In this document: positions 33,325-41,399 of the stretch, in pieces
Layout: the number at the start of each line of letters is the position of its first letter
How positions within the stretch are numbered: position 1 is the first letter of the stretch
Assembly (NCBI GenBank): GCA_050014395.1
Contig: JBEKDK010000005.1
Location: forward strand, 1 to 64,000
Direction: 5' to 3'
Source: DASPOJ01 sp050014395
GTDB taxonomy: Bacteria; Acidobacteriota; Terriglobia; Acidiferrales; UBA7541
DNA length: 64,000 nucleotides
Notes under the pieces: model-generated
Seen by the model: the letters and a program-made list of their open reading frames with translations, nothing else
Databases searched by the model: none
Told to the model about the DNA's origin: nothing
Position numbers and translations under genes: made by a program

Positions 33325-34377
33325 TTAATGATGCCCGCCACCACCGCCGCCGTGAGATCCCCCGCCTCCCCCGCTGTGGGATCCTCCGCCGGAAGACTGC
33401 TGCCTCTGTTGCAACTGCTGCGTCTGCTGGGAGTGTGTTTGCTGCAATTGCTGCGTCTGTTGCTGGTGGCGCTGCTCGGTTTGTTGGGTTCTTTCGGCGT
33501 TGGCGTTCTGTTTTGTCAATTGCTGATGTTCTTTGTCCTGCTGGGCTTGGAGTTTCTGCCGATCCTGGGTCTGTTTTGCGACTAATTTATCTTGCTGCTT
33601 CTGGTACTTCTGGTCCGCTTTCGCGTTCCCCGTGTTCACAGCAGCGGGACGTTCGACGGGCGGCAGCTCCTTAGGATGGACGGCAACGTTGGGCCGAGGA
33701 GTCGCAGCAATTCCCGGCGTGCCGTGGTTCGTAGAATACTTTTGCTGTGGGTTATTGCGCGCAGCCCATTCATGTTGAGTCTGAGCGCCTACCGGTCCGA
33801 CGTGGTTCTCATGAGCGGCAGCCTCTTCTCGTGCGGTGGCGTGGTCGTTGATTCCGCCGTTGCCGCCGTTGTAGCTGATGCCGCGGTTGGCGCCGGGATC
33901 GTCCACCCGCGTGTTGTAGACGTTGTGGAAGTTGCGGGCGTCGATGTTATTCAGCGACGTGTTGTAGAAGAAATGCCCGTTGTCCCACCGGCCGCCTTCA
34001 TAACCGTGGCCGAAGTAACCGAACCCGTAGTCGATCCCACCGTAGAATCCAATGGATGGCCCCCAGTAACCTTCATTGAAGAAATATCCGTCGCCACCCC
34101 AACCCCAGTAGCCCGGAGTCCAGAGGTAGCCGATTTCAGGAGCCTCCACCCATGTTCCCGGCACCCAATAGTAGTCGGAGCCGTCCCAAGCCCAGTATCC
34201 CGGCGTCCAGATATAGCCATCTTCCGGACAAATCGGTTGCGCATAGTAGGGCAGCATCGGCGGAGCTATGCCGACCCTGATCCCTACTCCGACGCGAACC
34301 TGGGCGAAAGACGCCGTCGCCAGGAAAAGCACTCCTATTGCCAACAAAAACAGCGAACGAATGACGCGAATTCGCAT
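33325..34377 (-). CDS. Secreted YXWGXW-repeat protein with Gln-rich coiled tail
   Basis: The 350-residue protein has a signal peptide (RSLFLLAIGVLFLATASFA). It continues with aromatic repeats of the YXWGXW type (GYIWTPGYWAWDGSDYYWVP and GYLWTPGYWGWGGDGYF, about residues 53-110). The long tail is rich in Gln and Lys (near 255-325, predicted coiled coil), and the protein ends in Gly/Ser/His runs. The repeats are common in outer-membrane-associated acidobacterial proteins of unknown role. The gene has a strong GAGGAG ribosome binding site. The His-rich end could bind metal, but that is a guess. Confidence 0.85.
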   Translation of the reverse strand: MRIRVIRSLFLLAIGVLFLATASFAQVRVGVGIRVGIAPPMLPYYAQPICPEDGYIWTPGYWAWDGSDYYWVPGTWVEAPEIGYLWTPGYWGWGGDGYFFNEGYWGPSIGFYGGIDYGFGYFGHGYEGGRWDNGHFFYNTSLNNIDARNFHNVYNTRVDDPGANRGISYNGGNGGINDHATAREEAAAHENHVGPVGAQTQHEWAARNNPQQKYSTNHGTPGIAATPRPNVAVHPKELPPVERPAAVNTGNAKADQKYQKQQDKLVAKQTQDRQKLQAQQDKEHQQLTKQNANAERTQQTEQRHQQQTQQLQQTHSQQTQQLQQRQQSSGGGSHSGGGGGSHGGGGGGHH

Positions 34378-34458
34378 TTCATCTCCTCTTGCCGATTACC
34401 CATCGGCTGCCGGCAAGCACCGGCATTTCCGAGCCAACACGCAAACTGCGCGGTGCGA

Positions 34459-34678
34459 TCACAAACCACCTTTGCCATAAGCGCGCGTGCCAGGATTACA
34501 AATAAAACCGAAAGGCCTCGCCCGTTCGAGACGCGCGTGCCGGTAGCCTTCCCGGCGCGGATCCGGTTCGCGGTTTTGCACTTTCGGCGGGATTTTGATC
34601 TCTTGCGTTTTCGATTTCGCCACCGGCATTCTCGCTGGCCGGGTCAGCTTGGCTACTCTCAACGTTCTGTTCTGACAT
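34459..34678 (-). CDS. Doubtful small gene, two overlapping frames
   Basis: Two frames overlap here. One (34496-34678, 60 aa, MSEQNVESSQADPASENAGG at its start) has a GGGAG ribosome binding site. The other (34459-34662, 67 aa, with PVAKSKTQEIKIPPKVQNRE inside) has more G/C-ending codons but only a TTG start. Either could be the gene, or one gene may be frameshifted between them. No family is recognised, so the boundaries cover both. Confidence 0.3.
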
Positions 34679-34746
34679 TGTCTTTCTCCCTCGGAGAACT
34701 CTTTGTGGTCACCATCTGCTTACGTCTAATCGTGAATTCTTCGAGC

Positions 34747-34977
34747 CTACTGGCGCCAAAAGCGAGGTTCAGGCGTCTCCTCGACGGCCAAAATCAGTTT
34801 TTTCGAGATGTCGTGGTTTCCCAGAGCCGTGTAGATATGTACTGCAACATCCGATTCACCCATAATCGTGCACCGCAAATGTGTCGGAAATTTTTCGGGC
34901 GGTGCGGCGGCGACGCACAACACCACGGGCTCGCGATACCAGCATGAGTAATCCGCTGGCGGGCCAACTGGAATCAT
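34747..34977 (-). CDS. Small conserved-looking hypothetical protein
   Basis: The 76-residue frame (starting MIPVGPPADYSCWYREPVVL) contains FPTHLRCTIMGESDVAVHIY and ends RFWRQ. The alternation of short strands suggests a small beta-rich domain. No known family is identified. The frame continues upstream to a TTG at 35025, so the start is uncertain and no good ribosome binding site is seen. It diverges from the secreted protein at 35111. Confidence 0.45.
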   Translation of the reverse strand: MIPVGPPADYSCWYREPVVLCVAAAPPEKFPTHLRCTIMGESDVAVHIYTALGNHDISKKLILAVEETPEPRFWRQ

Positions 34978-35110
34978 TTCGTTTTGGACTGGATGCAACA
35001 CTGAGCGCGTCCCTAACTTCTTCAAGCTGCCACAGTCTAGGCTTGCTCAAGCCTTCAAATCTGTCCCGTTTAGGACTAAATCGCCCGCGCCATTAGCATA
35101 GAATCGAACC

Positions 35111-35983
35111 GTGAACCGCCCCACTCCAGCTCGCGCGTTGGCCGGAATCGCTCTGCTGGCGCTATTGGCCGCAGGGATGCGTGGCACCGTGGTCCACGCG
35201 CAGGAATCGCCCGGTCCTGCTCAGCAGCCGCCTTCGCTGCCCGCGGCACCGCAGCAGAACACAACGATGAACGTCGCACCCCCTTGCGTGCAGCCGCCGC
35301 CGATGGTGAGGCTGCAGGATTACGACGGGCCATTCCCAAAAACCGTGGCACTGTTCGCCCGGAAATTAGAACTCACGGCTGCGCCCCTGCCGAAGTACCA
35401 GCAGGGCGTGAAGCTGTGCTCTCTTCATGTGCAGGATAAGTTCGTTCTGTTTGTCCGCGATACAGTCGATCCGGTAGCTTTTCTGGGCGTTGGCATCGAC
35501 GCAGGAATCGACCAAGCGACAAATCGCGACCCGACGTTCCGGCAAGGCGCAGCCGGGTATGGCAAGCGCTATGCAGCCGAATTCGCAGATCAGGCCTCGT
35601 TCAAATTCTTCAAGGACTTTGCGTATCCTTCGATCTTCTCGGAGGATCCGCGGTACTACGGTCTCTTCGAGGGCAGCCCCGGCAGGCGTTTCTGGCATGC
35701 GGTGGGCCACACGTTCGTGGCGCACCGCGATAATGGCGATCGCATGTTCAATTTTTCCGAATGGCTGGGCACGGCGAGCGTCGCCTCACTGAGCAACCTC
35801 TATCACCCAGGGAATCAACGCGGCTTCGGCTCCACATCGGAACAGATGGGATACGACATCGCCGAAGACATGGGCTACGATGTACTGCGCGAATTTTGGC
35901 CGCAGATCGCCCACACGTTTAGGCTGCCGTTCCGCGTTGAACCTGTGCCAAGCAATACCAGCCCGAGTCCTGCAGTCAACTGA
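35111..35983 (+). CDS. Conserved secreted protein of unknown function
   Basis: The 290-residue protein starts with GTG and has a signal peptide (ALAGIALLALLAAGMRG, cleavage near VHAQ) followed by a proline-rich spacer. The mature part contains DPVAFLGVGIDAGIDQATN, GAAGYGKRYAAEFADQASF, then YPSIFSEDPRYYGLFEGSPG and RRFWHAVGHTFVAHRDNG. The pattern resembles acidobacterial proteins with repeated Gly/Ala helices, perhaps outer-membrane or lipid-associated. No enzyme motif is evident. Function unknown. Confidence 0.75.
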   Translation: MNRPTPARALAGIALLALLAAGMRGTVVHAQESPGPAQQPPSLPAAPQQNTTMNVAPPCVQPPPMVRLQDYDGPFPKTVALFARKLELTAAPLPKYQQGVKLCSLHVQDKFVLFVRDTVDPVAFLGVGIDAGIDQATNRDPTFRQGAAGYGKRYAAEFADQASFKFFKDFAYPSIFSEDPRYYGLFEGSPGRRFWHAVGHTFVAHRDNGDRMFNFSEWLGTASVASLSNLYHPGNQRGFGSTSEQMGYDIAEDMGYDVLREFWPQIAHTFRLPFRVEPVPSNTSPSPAVN

Positions 35984-36081
35984 AGCCCCACAATCATGGT
36001 GTGCGATACGGAACAGTAGCCGCGCTTTCGCGCCGCTATCATGTTCTTGCTAACAGCGTGCGCATTGGGAAGGCGGATTAC

Positions 36082-36528
36082 ATGAGGGTTCTACTCGCAA
36101 TCGATGGCTCCAAATTCTCCGAAGCAGCGATGCAAGCCGTGATCGCGCAAGCCCGTGTGAAGGATACCGAAGTGCACGTGGTCCATGTCGTGGAGCCGCC
36201 AACCCTCTTGATCGCTCGCGAAATGGGGGGCGTCGACCCGGCGCTCGAACAAATCTGGGATTCGGAAACGAAGTACGCGCGCACGTTGGTCGAAAAGACC
36301 GCGGAAACGCTGCGCTCCCACGGCTTTAAAGTATCCACAGCGGTCAAGCAGGGCGATCCAAAATCCGTAATCATCGACACATCTAAAGAGTGGCACGCCG
36401 ACTTGATCGTGCTCGGATCGCACGGATACAGTTCATTCGACCGCTTCTTGATGGGCAGCGTTTCAGACGCAATCGCCCGGCACGCGCATTGTTCTGTGGA
36501 GATCGTGCGAATTCCATCGAGCAACTGA
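36082..36528 (+). CDS. Universal stress protein (UspA family)
   Basis: The 148-residue protein has the single-domain UspA fold: MRVLLAIDGSKFSEAAMQAV at the start, VHVVHVVEPP, and the ATP-binding signature GSHGYSSFDRFLMGSVSDAI (G-2X-G-9X-G-S type). It therefore probably binds ATP. The ATG at 36082 matches the family start; an upstream ATG at 36001 would add 27 unrelated residues. It lies in the accessory stress-type region but is not clearly in an operon. Confidence 0.9.
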   Translation: MRVLLAIDGSKFSEAAMQAVIAQARVKDTEVHVVHVVEPPTLLIAREMGGVDPALEQIWDSETKYARTLVEKTAETLRSHGFKVSTAVKQGDPKSVIIDTSKEWHADLIVLGSHGYSSFDRFLMGSVSDAIARHAHCSVEIVRIPSSN

Positions 36529-36643
36529 GGAACTTCAACTGCAACAATTTTTTTCACCGAGTGCGCTGGCTAGAGTCGATCCATTTTCGCTTGAGGGACT
36601 ACGCCGATTGCGCGTAGTACTTTTCTCGACTCTGCGGGCTTTC

Positions 36644-36802
36644 CTACAGGCGGCCGGTCAACAATAGAAATAGGACGATCACTATGATTGCGCTTACACC
36701 GCTGACGGGATAAAAGCCCCAGTTTTTGCTATGGCGCCAAATCGGAAGACACGCGACTGCCGCCACGATCACCGCAATCGTCAGCATGAACATCAGCATC
36801 AT
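36644..36802 (-). CDS. DUF3309-like small membrane protein
   Basis: This 52-residue ORF has two transmembrane helices around LPIWRHSKNWGFYPVSGVSA, ending in IVIVLFLLLTGRL. The P-x-W-x-x-S-x-x-W-G-F/Y-Y-P-S motif between two helices is the DUF3309 signature. GGAGG lies about 8 nt before the first of two adjacent ATGs (36802; 36799 is possible). Function unknown; members are common in stress-related gene neighbourhoods. Confidence 0.8.
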   Translation of the reverse strand: MMLMFMLTIAVIVAAVACLPIWRHSKNWGFYPVSGVSAIIVIVLFLLLTGRL

Positions 36803-37251
36803 CTCTTTGTCCTCCGGATTGGTTGGCGTTCAGTGGTCGGCGCGATCAACCGGAGCATCTTGGATCAATGCCGGCTCGCGGGCGGAGTTCGCCACGCGCG
36901 GCGCACCGTTCTCTTTTTTGATGCGCAGGAGGGCTTGCTTGTCGAGAGCCCTCTCCGCTTTCTTCTTGGCCATGCCGTGATAGTGCCATGGCGACCAAGG
37001 CAATACTGTCCCGTCCGGCACAGAAGGGGCAAAAAAACTTCTGAGTTGAATAGTCGCCGGTAAATGCGATTGTGTGTTGTAGCGGACAGCCTCTGAACCC
37101 GGATCGCTCTATGATGCTCCTGCAAATGCCGAGCCCCGGACTAGCCACCTGAATCACCGCCTGGGCCGATTTTCTTCTGTACCGCGCGGTTCTCTAATTC
37201 GGTTCTTCGGGAATTGGAGTTTCAGGTGGAATCAAAGGAGATTTCCCTATT
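36803..37251. other. Intergenic region between DUF3309 and SYLF genes
   Basis: About 450 bp without a well-supported gene. A minus-strand frame from 36973 to 36830 (47 aa, MAKKKAERALDKQALLRIKK at the start) is basic but lacks a ribosome binding site and is not called. The end contains AAGGAG upstream of the SYLF gene. No RNA gene or terminator was seen. Confidence 0.45.
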
Positions 37252-37962
37252 ATGTCGAAAGCACTACGTTTTGGTGTCTTAGCTTCTATCGCGTTGCTCG
37301 CAGTTCCTATGATCGTTTCGGCGGCTTCGGACCGTGACGACGACGTCAACCGCATCGAAAGCTCGAAGCGCGTCTTTCACGAAGTGATGAACACTCCCGA
37401 TCACGGCATTCCCCGCGACCTTCTGGCTTCGGCACGATGCATCGCGATTATTCCCGGCACCCTTAAGTTCGCGTTCGTCCTGGGCGGAAATTACGGCCGG
37501 GGCATCGCCAGTTGCCGCACCGAAAACGGTTGGAGCGCGCCGATGTTCGTCGCGCTGAACGGCGGCAGCGTCGGCTACCAAGCCGGCGGCTCTTCCACCG
37601 ATATCATTCTGCTGTTCATGAACGATCATGCCTTGCAGAGTTTGCTCGGCGATAAATTCAAACTCGGCGCCGACGCTTCCGTTGCGGCCGGCCCCGTGGG
37701 CCGCACCGCCTCCGCGGACACTGACGCACGGATGAACGCCGAAATCCTGTCTTACTCGCGCGCCAAGGGAATTTTCGCCGGCGTGAGTCTTGACGGCGCC
37801 GTCGTCGAAGCAGATCACTCCGGAGACGTTGCGATGTACGGGCACGATGTTCATCGCGACGAAATTCTGCACGGCCACGTTGTCGTACCGGCCTCGGCCA
37901 ACGGACTGTTGGAAGAATTGAATTTGTATCCCGCGAAGGTCCAAACCAGCGAAGCGAACTAA
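37252..37962 (+). CDS. SYLF-domain (YSC84-like) lipid-binding protein
   Basis: The 236-residue protein has a signal peptide (LRFGVLASIALLAVPMIVSA) and a SYLF domain: IPRDLLASARCIAIIPGTLK, the glycine-rich GGNYGRGIASC, a central hydrophobic strand (SSTDIILLFMNDHAL), and RAKGIFAGVSLDGAVVEAD. SYLF proteins bind phosphoinositides in eukaryotes. Bacterial secreted forms are frequent in Acidobacteria and of unknown function. A strong terminator follows the stop, so it appears to be monocistronic. Confidence 0.92.
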   Translation: MSKALRFGVLASIALLAVPMIVSAASDRDDDVNRIESSKRVFHEVMNTPDHGIPRDLLASARCIAIIPGTLKFAFVLGGNYGRGIASCRTENGWSAPMFVALNGGSVGYQAGGSSTDIILLFMNDHALQSLLGDKFKLGADASVAAGPVGRTASADTDARMNAEILSYSRAKGIFAGVSLDGAVVEADHSGDVAMYGHDVHRDEILHGHVVVPASANGLLEELNLYPAKVQTSEAN

Positions 37963-37990
37963 GCGATAAATCGAACTCGGCAACGATCGA

Positions 37991-38027
37991 GAGGCGCCAC
38001 GGATGGTTTTTCCGGGGCGCCTCTTTT
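37991..38027 (+). terminator. Terminator of the SYLF gene
   Basis: A perfect 8-bp stem GAGGCGCC/GGCGCCTC (37991-37998 with 38016-38023) with a 17-nt loop is followed by TTTTGTGTTT. It begins 28 nt after the SYLF stop. Confidence 0.9.
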
Positions 38028-38122
38028 GTGTTTCGATCAAGATCTCAAATCGGCTTCCTGCGCGCAGCGCTCCGTGACAAACTGCGCGAACGGCACTAGA
38101 ATCACGCACAATTGGAGTGTCG

Positions 38123-39295
38123 ATGACAGCCTTTCACGGCGTGGATTTCCTGGAAATTGATACGGAACTGAGCGACGAGGAAAAACTTGTTCGCCAGACG
38201 GCGCGTCAGTTTGTGGATGAGAACGTAATTCCCATCATCGAAAAGCACAATCGCGCGGCGACGTTCCCGATGGATTTGGTGCCGCAATTGGCCGAGCTTG
38301 GGTTCTTTGGCGCGAACCTCAGCGGGTACGGCTGCGCGGAAATGTCCAATGTGGCTTATGGACTGGCGATGCAGGAGCTGGAGCGCGGCGATTCGGGGCT
38401 GCGCAGCTTCGTTTCTGTGCAGAGCGCGCTGGTGATGTTTCCGATTCACGCGTACGGCAGCGACGCGCAGAAAGAAAAATGGCTGCCGCGGTTGCAGTCC
38501 GGGGAAGCCATCGGCTGCTTCGGGCTCACCGAGCCGCAATTCGGCTCGAATCCCGGCGGGATGTTGTCTCGCGCGGTGCGGCGCGGTGATCGCTACATCC
38601 TGAACGGCGAGAAGATGTGGATCACGAATGGCTCGATCGCTGACGTTGCGATCGTATGGGCCAAAATTGAAGACGGCACGGTGCGCGGGTTTCTCGTCGA
38701 ACGCGGCACGCCGGGCTATCGCGCGTGGGACGTGCACGGGAAATGGTCGTTGCGCGCGTCGGTCACGTCGGGCCTGGCGCTCACCGACTGCGAAATCCCC
38801 GCGGACAATCTGCTGCCGGGCGCGACGGGCCTGGAAGCGGCGCTATCGTGTTTGACGCAAGCGCGCTACGGAATCGGTTGGGGCGCGCTAGGCGCGGCGA
38901 TGGCGTGCTATCACACCGCGCTCGATTACGCCAAAACGCGCACGCAATTCGGCAATCGGCCGATCGCGGGGCATCAACTGGTGCAGGAAAAACTGGTGTG
39001 GATGATCACGGAGCTGAGCAAAGGTCAATTGCTGGCGCTGCAGTGCGGCCGGCTGAAGGACAAGGGCCGCGTCGACTTCGCGCAAGTCTCGATGCTAAAA
39101 ATGAACAACGTTTGGATGGCTCTGGAATCCGCGCGTCGCGCACGCGACATCCTGGGCGCCAACGGCATCGTGGACGATTACTGCATCATGCGCCACATGA
39201 ACAATCTCGAATCCGTTTCCACGTATGAGGGCACGCACGACATTCACAGCCTGATCATCGGCGCGCGCATCACCGGCATCCCCGCATTCGAGTAA
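38123..39295 (+). CDS. gcdH: Glutaryl-CoA dehydrogenase-type acyl-CoA dehydrogenase
   Basis: The 390-residue FAD enzyme matches glutaryl-CoA dehydrogenase, which oxidises and decarboxylates glutaryl-CoA to crotonyl-CoA in Lys/Trp and aromatic breakdown. Motifs are GCFGLTEPQFGSNPGGM (flavin region), GEKMWITNGSIADV, KTRTQFGNRPIAGHQLVQEK, and YEGTHDIHSLIIGARITGIP with the catalytic base Glu. The combination of YEGTHDIH and GSNPGGM distinguishes it from short-chain enzymes. The ATG at 38123 is preferred over a GTG at 38117. No other pathway genes are adjacent. Confidence 0.9.
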   Translation: MTAFHGVDFLEIDTELSDEEKLVRQTARQFVDENVIPIIEKHNRAATFPMDLVPQLAELGFFGANLSGYGCAEMSNVAYGLAMQELERGDSGLRSFVSVQSALVMFPIHAYGSDAQKEKWLPRLQSGEAIGCFGLTEPQFGSNPGGMLSRAVRRGDRYILNGEKMWITNGSIADVAIVWAKIEDGTVRGFLVERGTPGYRAWDVHGKWSLRASVTSGLALTDCEIPADNLLPGATGLEAALSCLTQARYGIGWGALGAAMACYHTALDYAKTRTQFGNRPIAGHQLVQEKLVWMITELSKGQLLALQCGRLKDKGRVDFAQVSMLKMNNVWMALESARRARDILGANGIVDDYCIMRHMNNLESVSTYEGTHDIHSLIIGARITGIPAFE

Positions 39296-39336
39296 ATTCT
39301 TTTCGCGTCTCTAAAATCCTTTCCGTTCACGCACGC

Positions 39337-39384
39337 AAAAAAAGAGACGGCTCGCTATCCCCGAAGGGAAAGCGGAGCCGTCTC
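39337..39384 (-). terminator. Terminator of the zinc-ribbon/HTH regulator gene
   Basis: On the minus strand a 10-bp stem GAGACGGCTC/GAGCCGTCTC (39384-39375 with 39353-39344) with a loop of about 21 nt is followed by seven T residues. It lies about 30 nt after the regulator stop and faces the acyl-CoA dehydrogenase stop. Confidence 0.9.
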
Positions 39385-39415
39385 CAAGCTCGTAGTCTGC
39401 GAGACTCGCGCGCGC

Positions 39416-40069
39416 TTAGCGGTTATTGGCCGCCGCGGGTGACACTGGGCGCCGCAGCCCCGTGCCGACTTGCGCCGGGCGAGGTTGTGGCATGGTCCGC
39501 AACTGAGCCGTGCCGCTCGAAACGTGATCGCCGATCGCTTGCAGCCTCTTCAGGATGGATTGCCACTGCTCCCAATCAAGCTGCCGCAGGAATGGCCGCA
39601 GTCCTTGAATGAACGGATCCTCGAGCAACGCCTCGCCGTTCGATTCGGGGATGAAGAAGCGGCTCAAGCCTACGCCCAGCGCCTCGGAGATCTTTTCGAG
39701 CGTGCCGAGGCTCGGCGTCATTTGACCGCTTTCAATCCGCGATAAGTAGGACCGCGATACCCGCGAGCGCGCCTGGAGCTGGCTTTGCGTCATCCCGCGC
39801 GATTCGCGCAACTGCCGGATGCGCTGGCCAATGTTCTCCACCGTCTCGCGGTTCGGCCACTTCTCGAAGAGCTGACGATCGTCGCCGGGCAGCTCTTGCG
39901 GCTCCGGCGGCGGGATCAGGTATTCAAGGCGTGGTGGTAGCAGGCGCAGACAACGGCGGCAATTTCCCGCGCGGGTGCGGTACTGCACCAAACCGCAGAC
40001 TTTGCAGCGTATGACTTCTCGATCCAAATCCGATTCTAGTGTTGCCTTAATACCAGTTTGTTCCGACAC
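39416..40069 (-). CDS. Zinc-ribbon plus XRE helix-turn-helix regulator
   Basis: The 217-residue protein has an N-terminal zinc ribbon (Cys22, 25, 37, 40) and a central XRE-type HTH (near 79-135: IRQLRESRGMTQSQLQARSR and SRSYLSRIESGQMTPSLGTL). A helical C-terminal region follows, then a disordered Pro/Arg-rich tail. The HTH is a confident DNA-binding domain and the ribbon may add DNA or protein contacts. It starts with GTG, with GAGG 5 nt upstream, and ends at its own terminator. No target is visible; it diverges from the PadR gene pair. Confidence 0.85.
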   Translation of the reverse strand: MSEQTGIKATLESDLDREVIRCKVCGLVQYRTRAGNCRRCLRLLPPRLEYLIPPPEPQELPGDDRQLFEKWPNRETVENIGQRIRQLRESRGMTQSQLQARSRVSRSYLSRIESGQMTPSLGTLEKISEALGVGLSRFFIPESNGEALLEDPFIQGLRPFLRQLDWEQWQSILKRLQAIGDHVSSGTAQLRTMPQPRPAQVGTGLRRPVSPAAANNR

Positions 40070-40384
40070 CGGTCCTCGCAGACTATTCCGGCATGCGGAT
40101 AGAAGGAACTCTTCGATCGAAGGGGAAAGGCAGAAGCTGGCGCGACGTGATAGTGCCGTGAGCGCGAGATGTTGTCAAGTGGTTTTCTGGGCTTTTGATC
40201 CGTAATGAAACATTCCCCGGCCGGCCCAGGCTCCGAGGGCCTTCCGTCCGCCCCAACCTCCTCGCGGAGCCCCAGACCCGGAGGCATCGCGACAGGCGTT
40301 GCACGGCGCCACACACTGGTACTTTCGATCTATTGCCGGCTCACGGTGGCATATATAAGAATCCTATACGTAGGGAGGCAGACC
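40070..40384. promoter_or_regulatory. Divergent promoter region before padR
   Basis: This 315-bp gap separates two divergent regulators. Near its right end GGCATATATAAGAATCC is followed by TATACGTA and the ribosome binding site GGGAGG (before 40385). The TATATAAG/TATACGTA block could be an extended -10 region and PadR operator; a matching -35 box is not obvious. The rest holds no supported gene. Confidence 0.4.
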
Positions 40385-40717
40385 ATGATCGGCACAGGAA
40401 TCAAACGCGGCACGGCGGAACTTGCCGTCCTCAGCGTTCTAGGCGACGGCCCGCTGCATGGCTATGAAATGGCACGGCGCATCGAGCAGCAAACGCGCGG
40501 CGCGCTGCGCTTCACGCTCGCGTCGCTTTATCCGCTGCTTTATCGCATGGAAAAACGCGGCTGCGTGCGCGGTGCTTGGGAAACCAGCTCCGCGGGCCGG
40601 CGGCGGCGTTGCTATCGCATCACGCCGCAAGGAAAGAAAGAACTTTCGCCGATCCGCAAGGAATGGGCCGACCTGTTTCGCGCGTTGCAACTTCTGGCGG
40701 AGGCGCCCCATGCATGA
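40385..40717 (+). CDS. PadR-family transcriptional regulator
   Basis: The 110-residue protein is a single-domain PadR with a winged helix: KRGTAELAVLSVLGDGPLHG, EMARRIEQQTRGALRFTLAS, LYPLLYRMEKRGCVRG and the wing GRRRRCYRIT, then a short C-terminal dimerisation helix. ATG 40385 follows GGGAGG. It overlaps the next gene by 8 nt, so the two are translationally coupled. In Acidobacteria, PadR genes of this type usually precede a protein with a permease-prefix domain. PadR proteins usually repress and are released by a ligand or phosphorylation; the signal is unknown. Confidence 0.93.
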   Translation: MIGTGIKRGTAELAVLSVLGDGPLHGYEMARRIEQQTRGALRFTLASLYPLLYRMEKRGCVRGAWETSSAGRRRRCYRITPQGKKELSPIRKEWADLFRALQLLAEAPHA

Positions 40718-41399
40718 TTGGCAAGAACTTGTGCGCCGCCAACTCGACGGTCTGGCTCTTGAACCTCACGAGCGCGCCGACGTGATCGAAGAACTCGCCG
40801 CGCATCTCGACGAACTTTACGAAGACCTGCGCAATCAGGGGCTAACGGAAGAGGACGCGGAGCGGCGCGCGCTTTCGGAAGTTACGAATTGGCCTGCATT
40901 CCGCCGCAGAATTCAAATGGCTCGAAGGAAGGAAAATAGAATGACTAATCGCGTGACGCAATTATGGTTGCCGTGTCTTCTGACATTCGCACTGACGATG
41001 GCTATTCTTGCTTTGATTCAGGTGGTCGGTCCCGCGCCGCGGATATTTATGGTTCGCGGCCGGCCTAACATGGTTCCGACTGGCACGATTTACATTCCAT
41101 GGCTGCTATCGCTGCCTTTGGTTGGAGCGATAGGGGCTTTCCTTTCCCACCGCGCCGGCGGGACACGCCTTGCGATATTTTTCTCCACGGTTTTCCCGGT
41201 CGTGCCTTATTTGATCTTCTTTGGGGTAGCGGGGCCGTTGGTTTTAATTTTCGCTGACCACGATGGCCGCAACTTCGTGCTCGCTCTCTTGGCCGAGGGG
41301 CTAATCCCTTGGGTTGTGCTTCCGGGATCAGCGCTTCTCGCGGGCGGTTTGACAGTTCATTTTTTCTCGAAGGGAGGACGAGTGATCGCGGCGCTCTAG
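40710..41399 (+). CDS. PadR-coupled membrane protein with N-terminal prefix domain
   Basis: The 229-residue protein starts with a soluble helical domain (WQELVRRQLDGLALEPHERA, then LAAHLDELYEDLRNQGLTEE), which is the permease-prefix type found on acidobacterial FtsX-like permeases. About four to five transmembrane helices follow (from residue 80 on). It lacks the two large MacB/FtsX permease domains expected after such a prefix, so it is a short version. The start overlaps the padR stop by 8 nt. PadR probably controls it. Its end overlaps the convergent nuclease gene by 4 nt. Confidence 0.75.
   Translation: MHDWQELVRRQLDGLALEPHERADVIEELAAHLDELYEDLRNQGLTEEDAERRALSEVTNWPAFRRRIQMARRKENRMTNRVTQLWLPCLLTFALTMAILALIQVVGPAPRIFMVRGRPNMVPTGTIYIPWLLSLPLVGAIGAFLSHRAGGTRLAIFFSTVFPVVPYLIFFGVAGPLVLIFADHDGRNFVLALLAEGLIPWVVLPGSALLAGGLTVHFFSKGGRVIAAL

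Noticed and set aside
36830..36973. Basic 47-residue minus-strand frame
   Set aside because: It has no ribosome binding site and no family match, so it is only mentioned under the intergenic entry.
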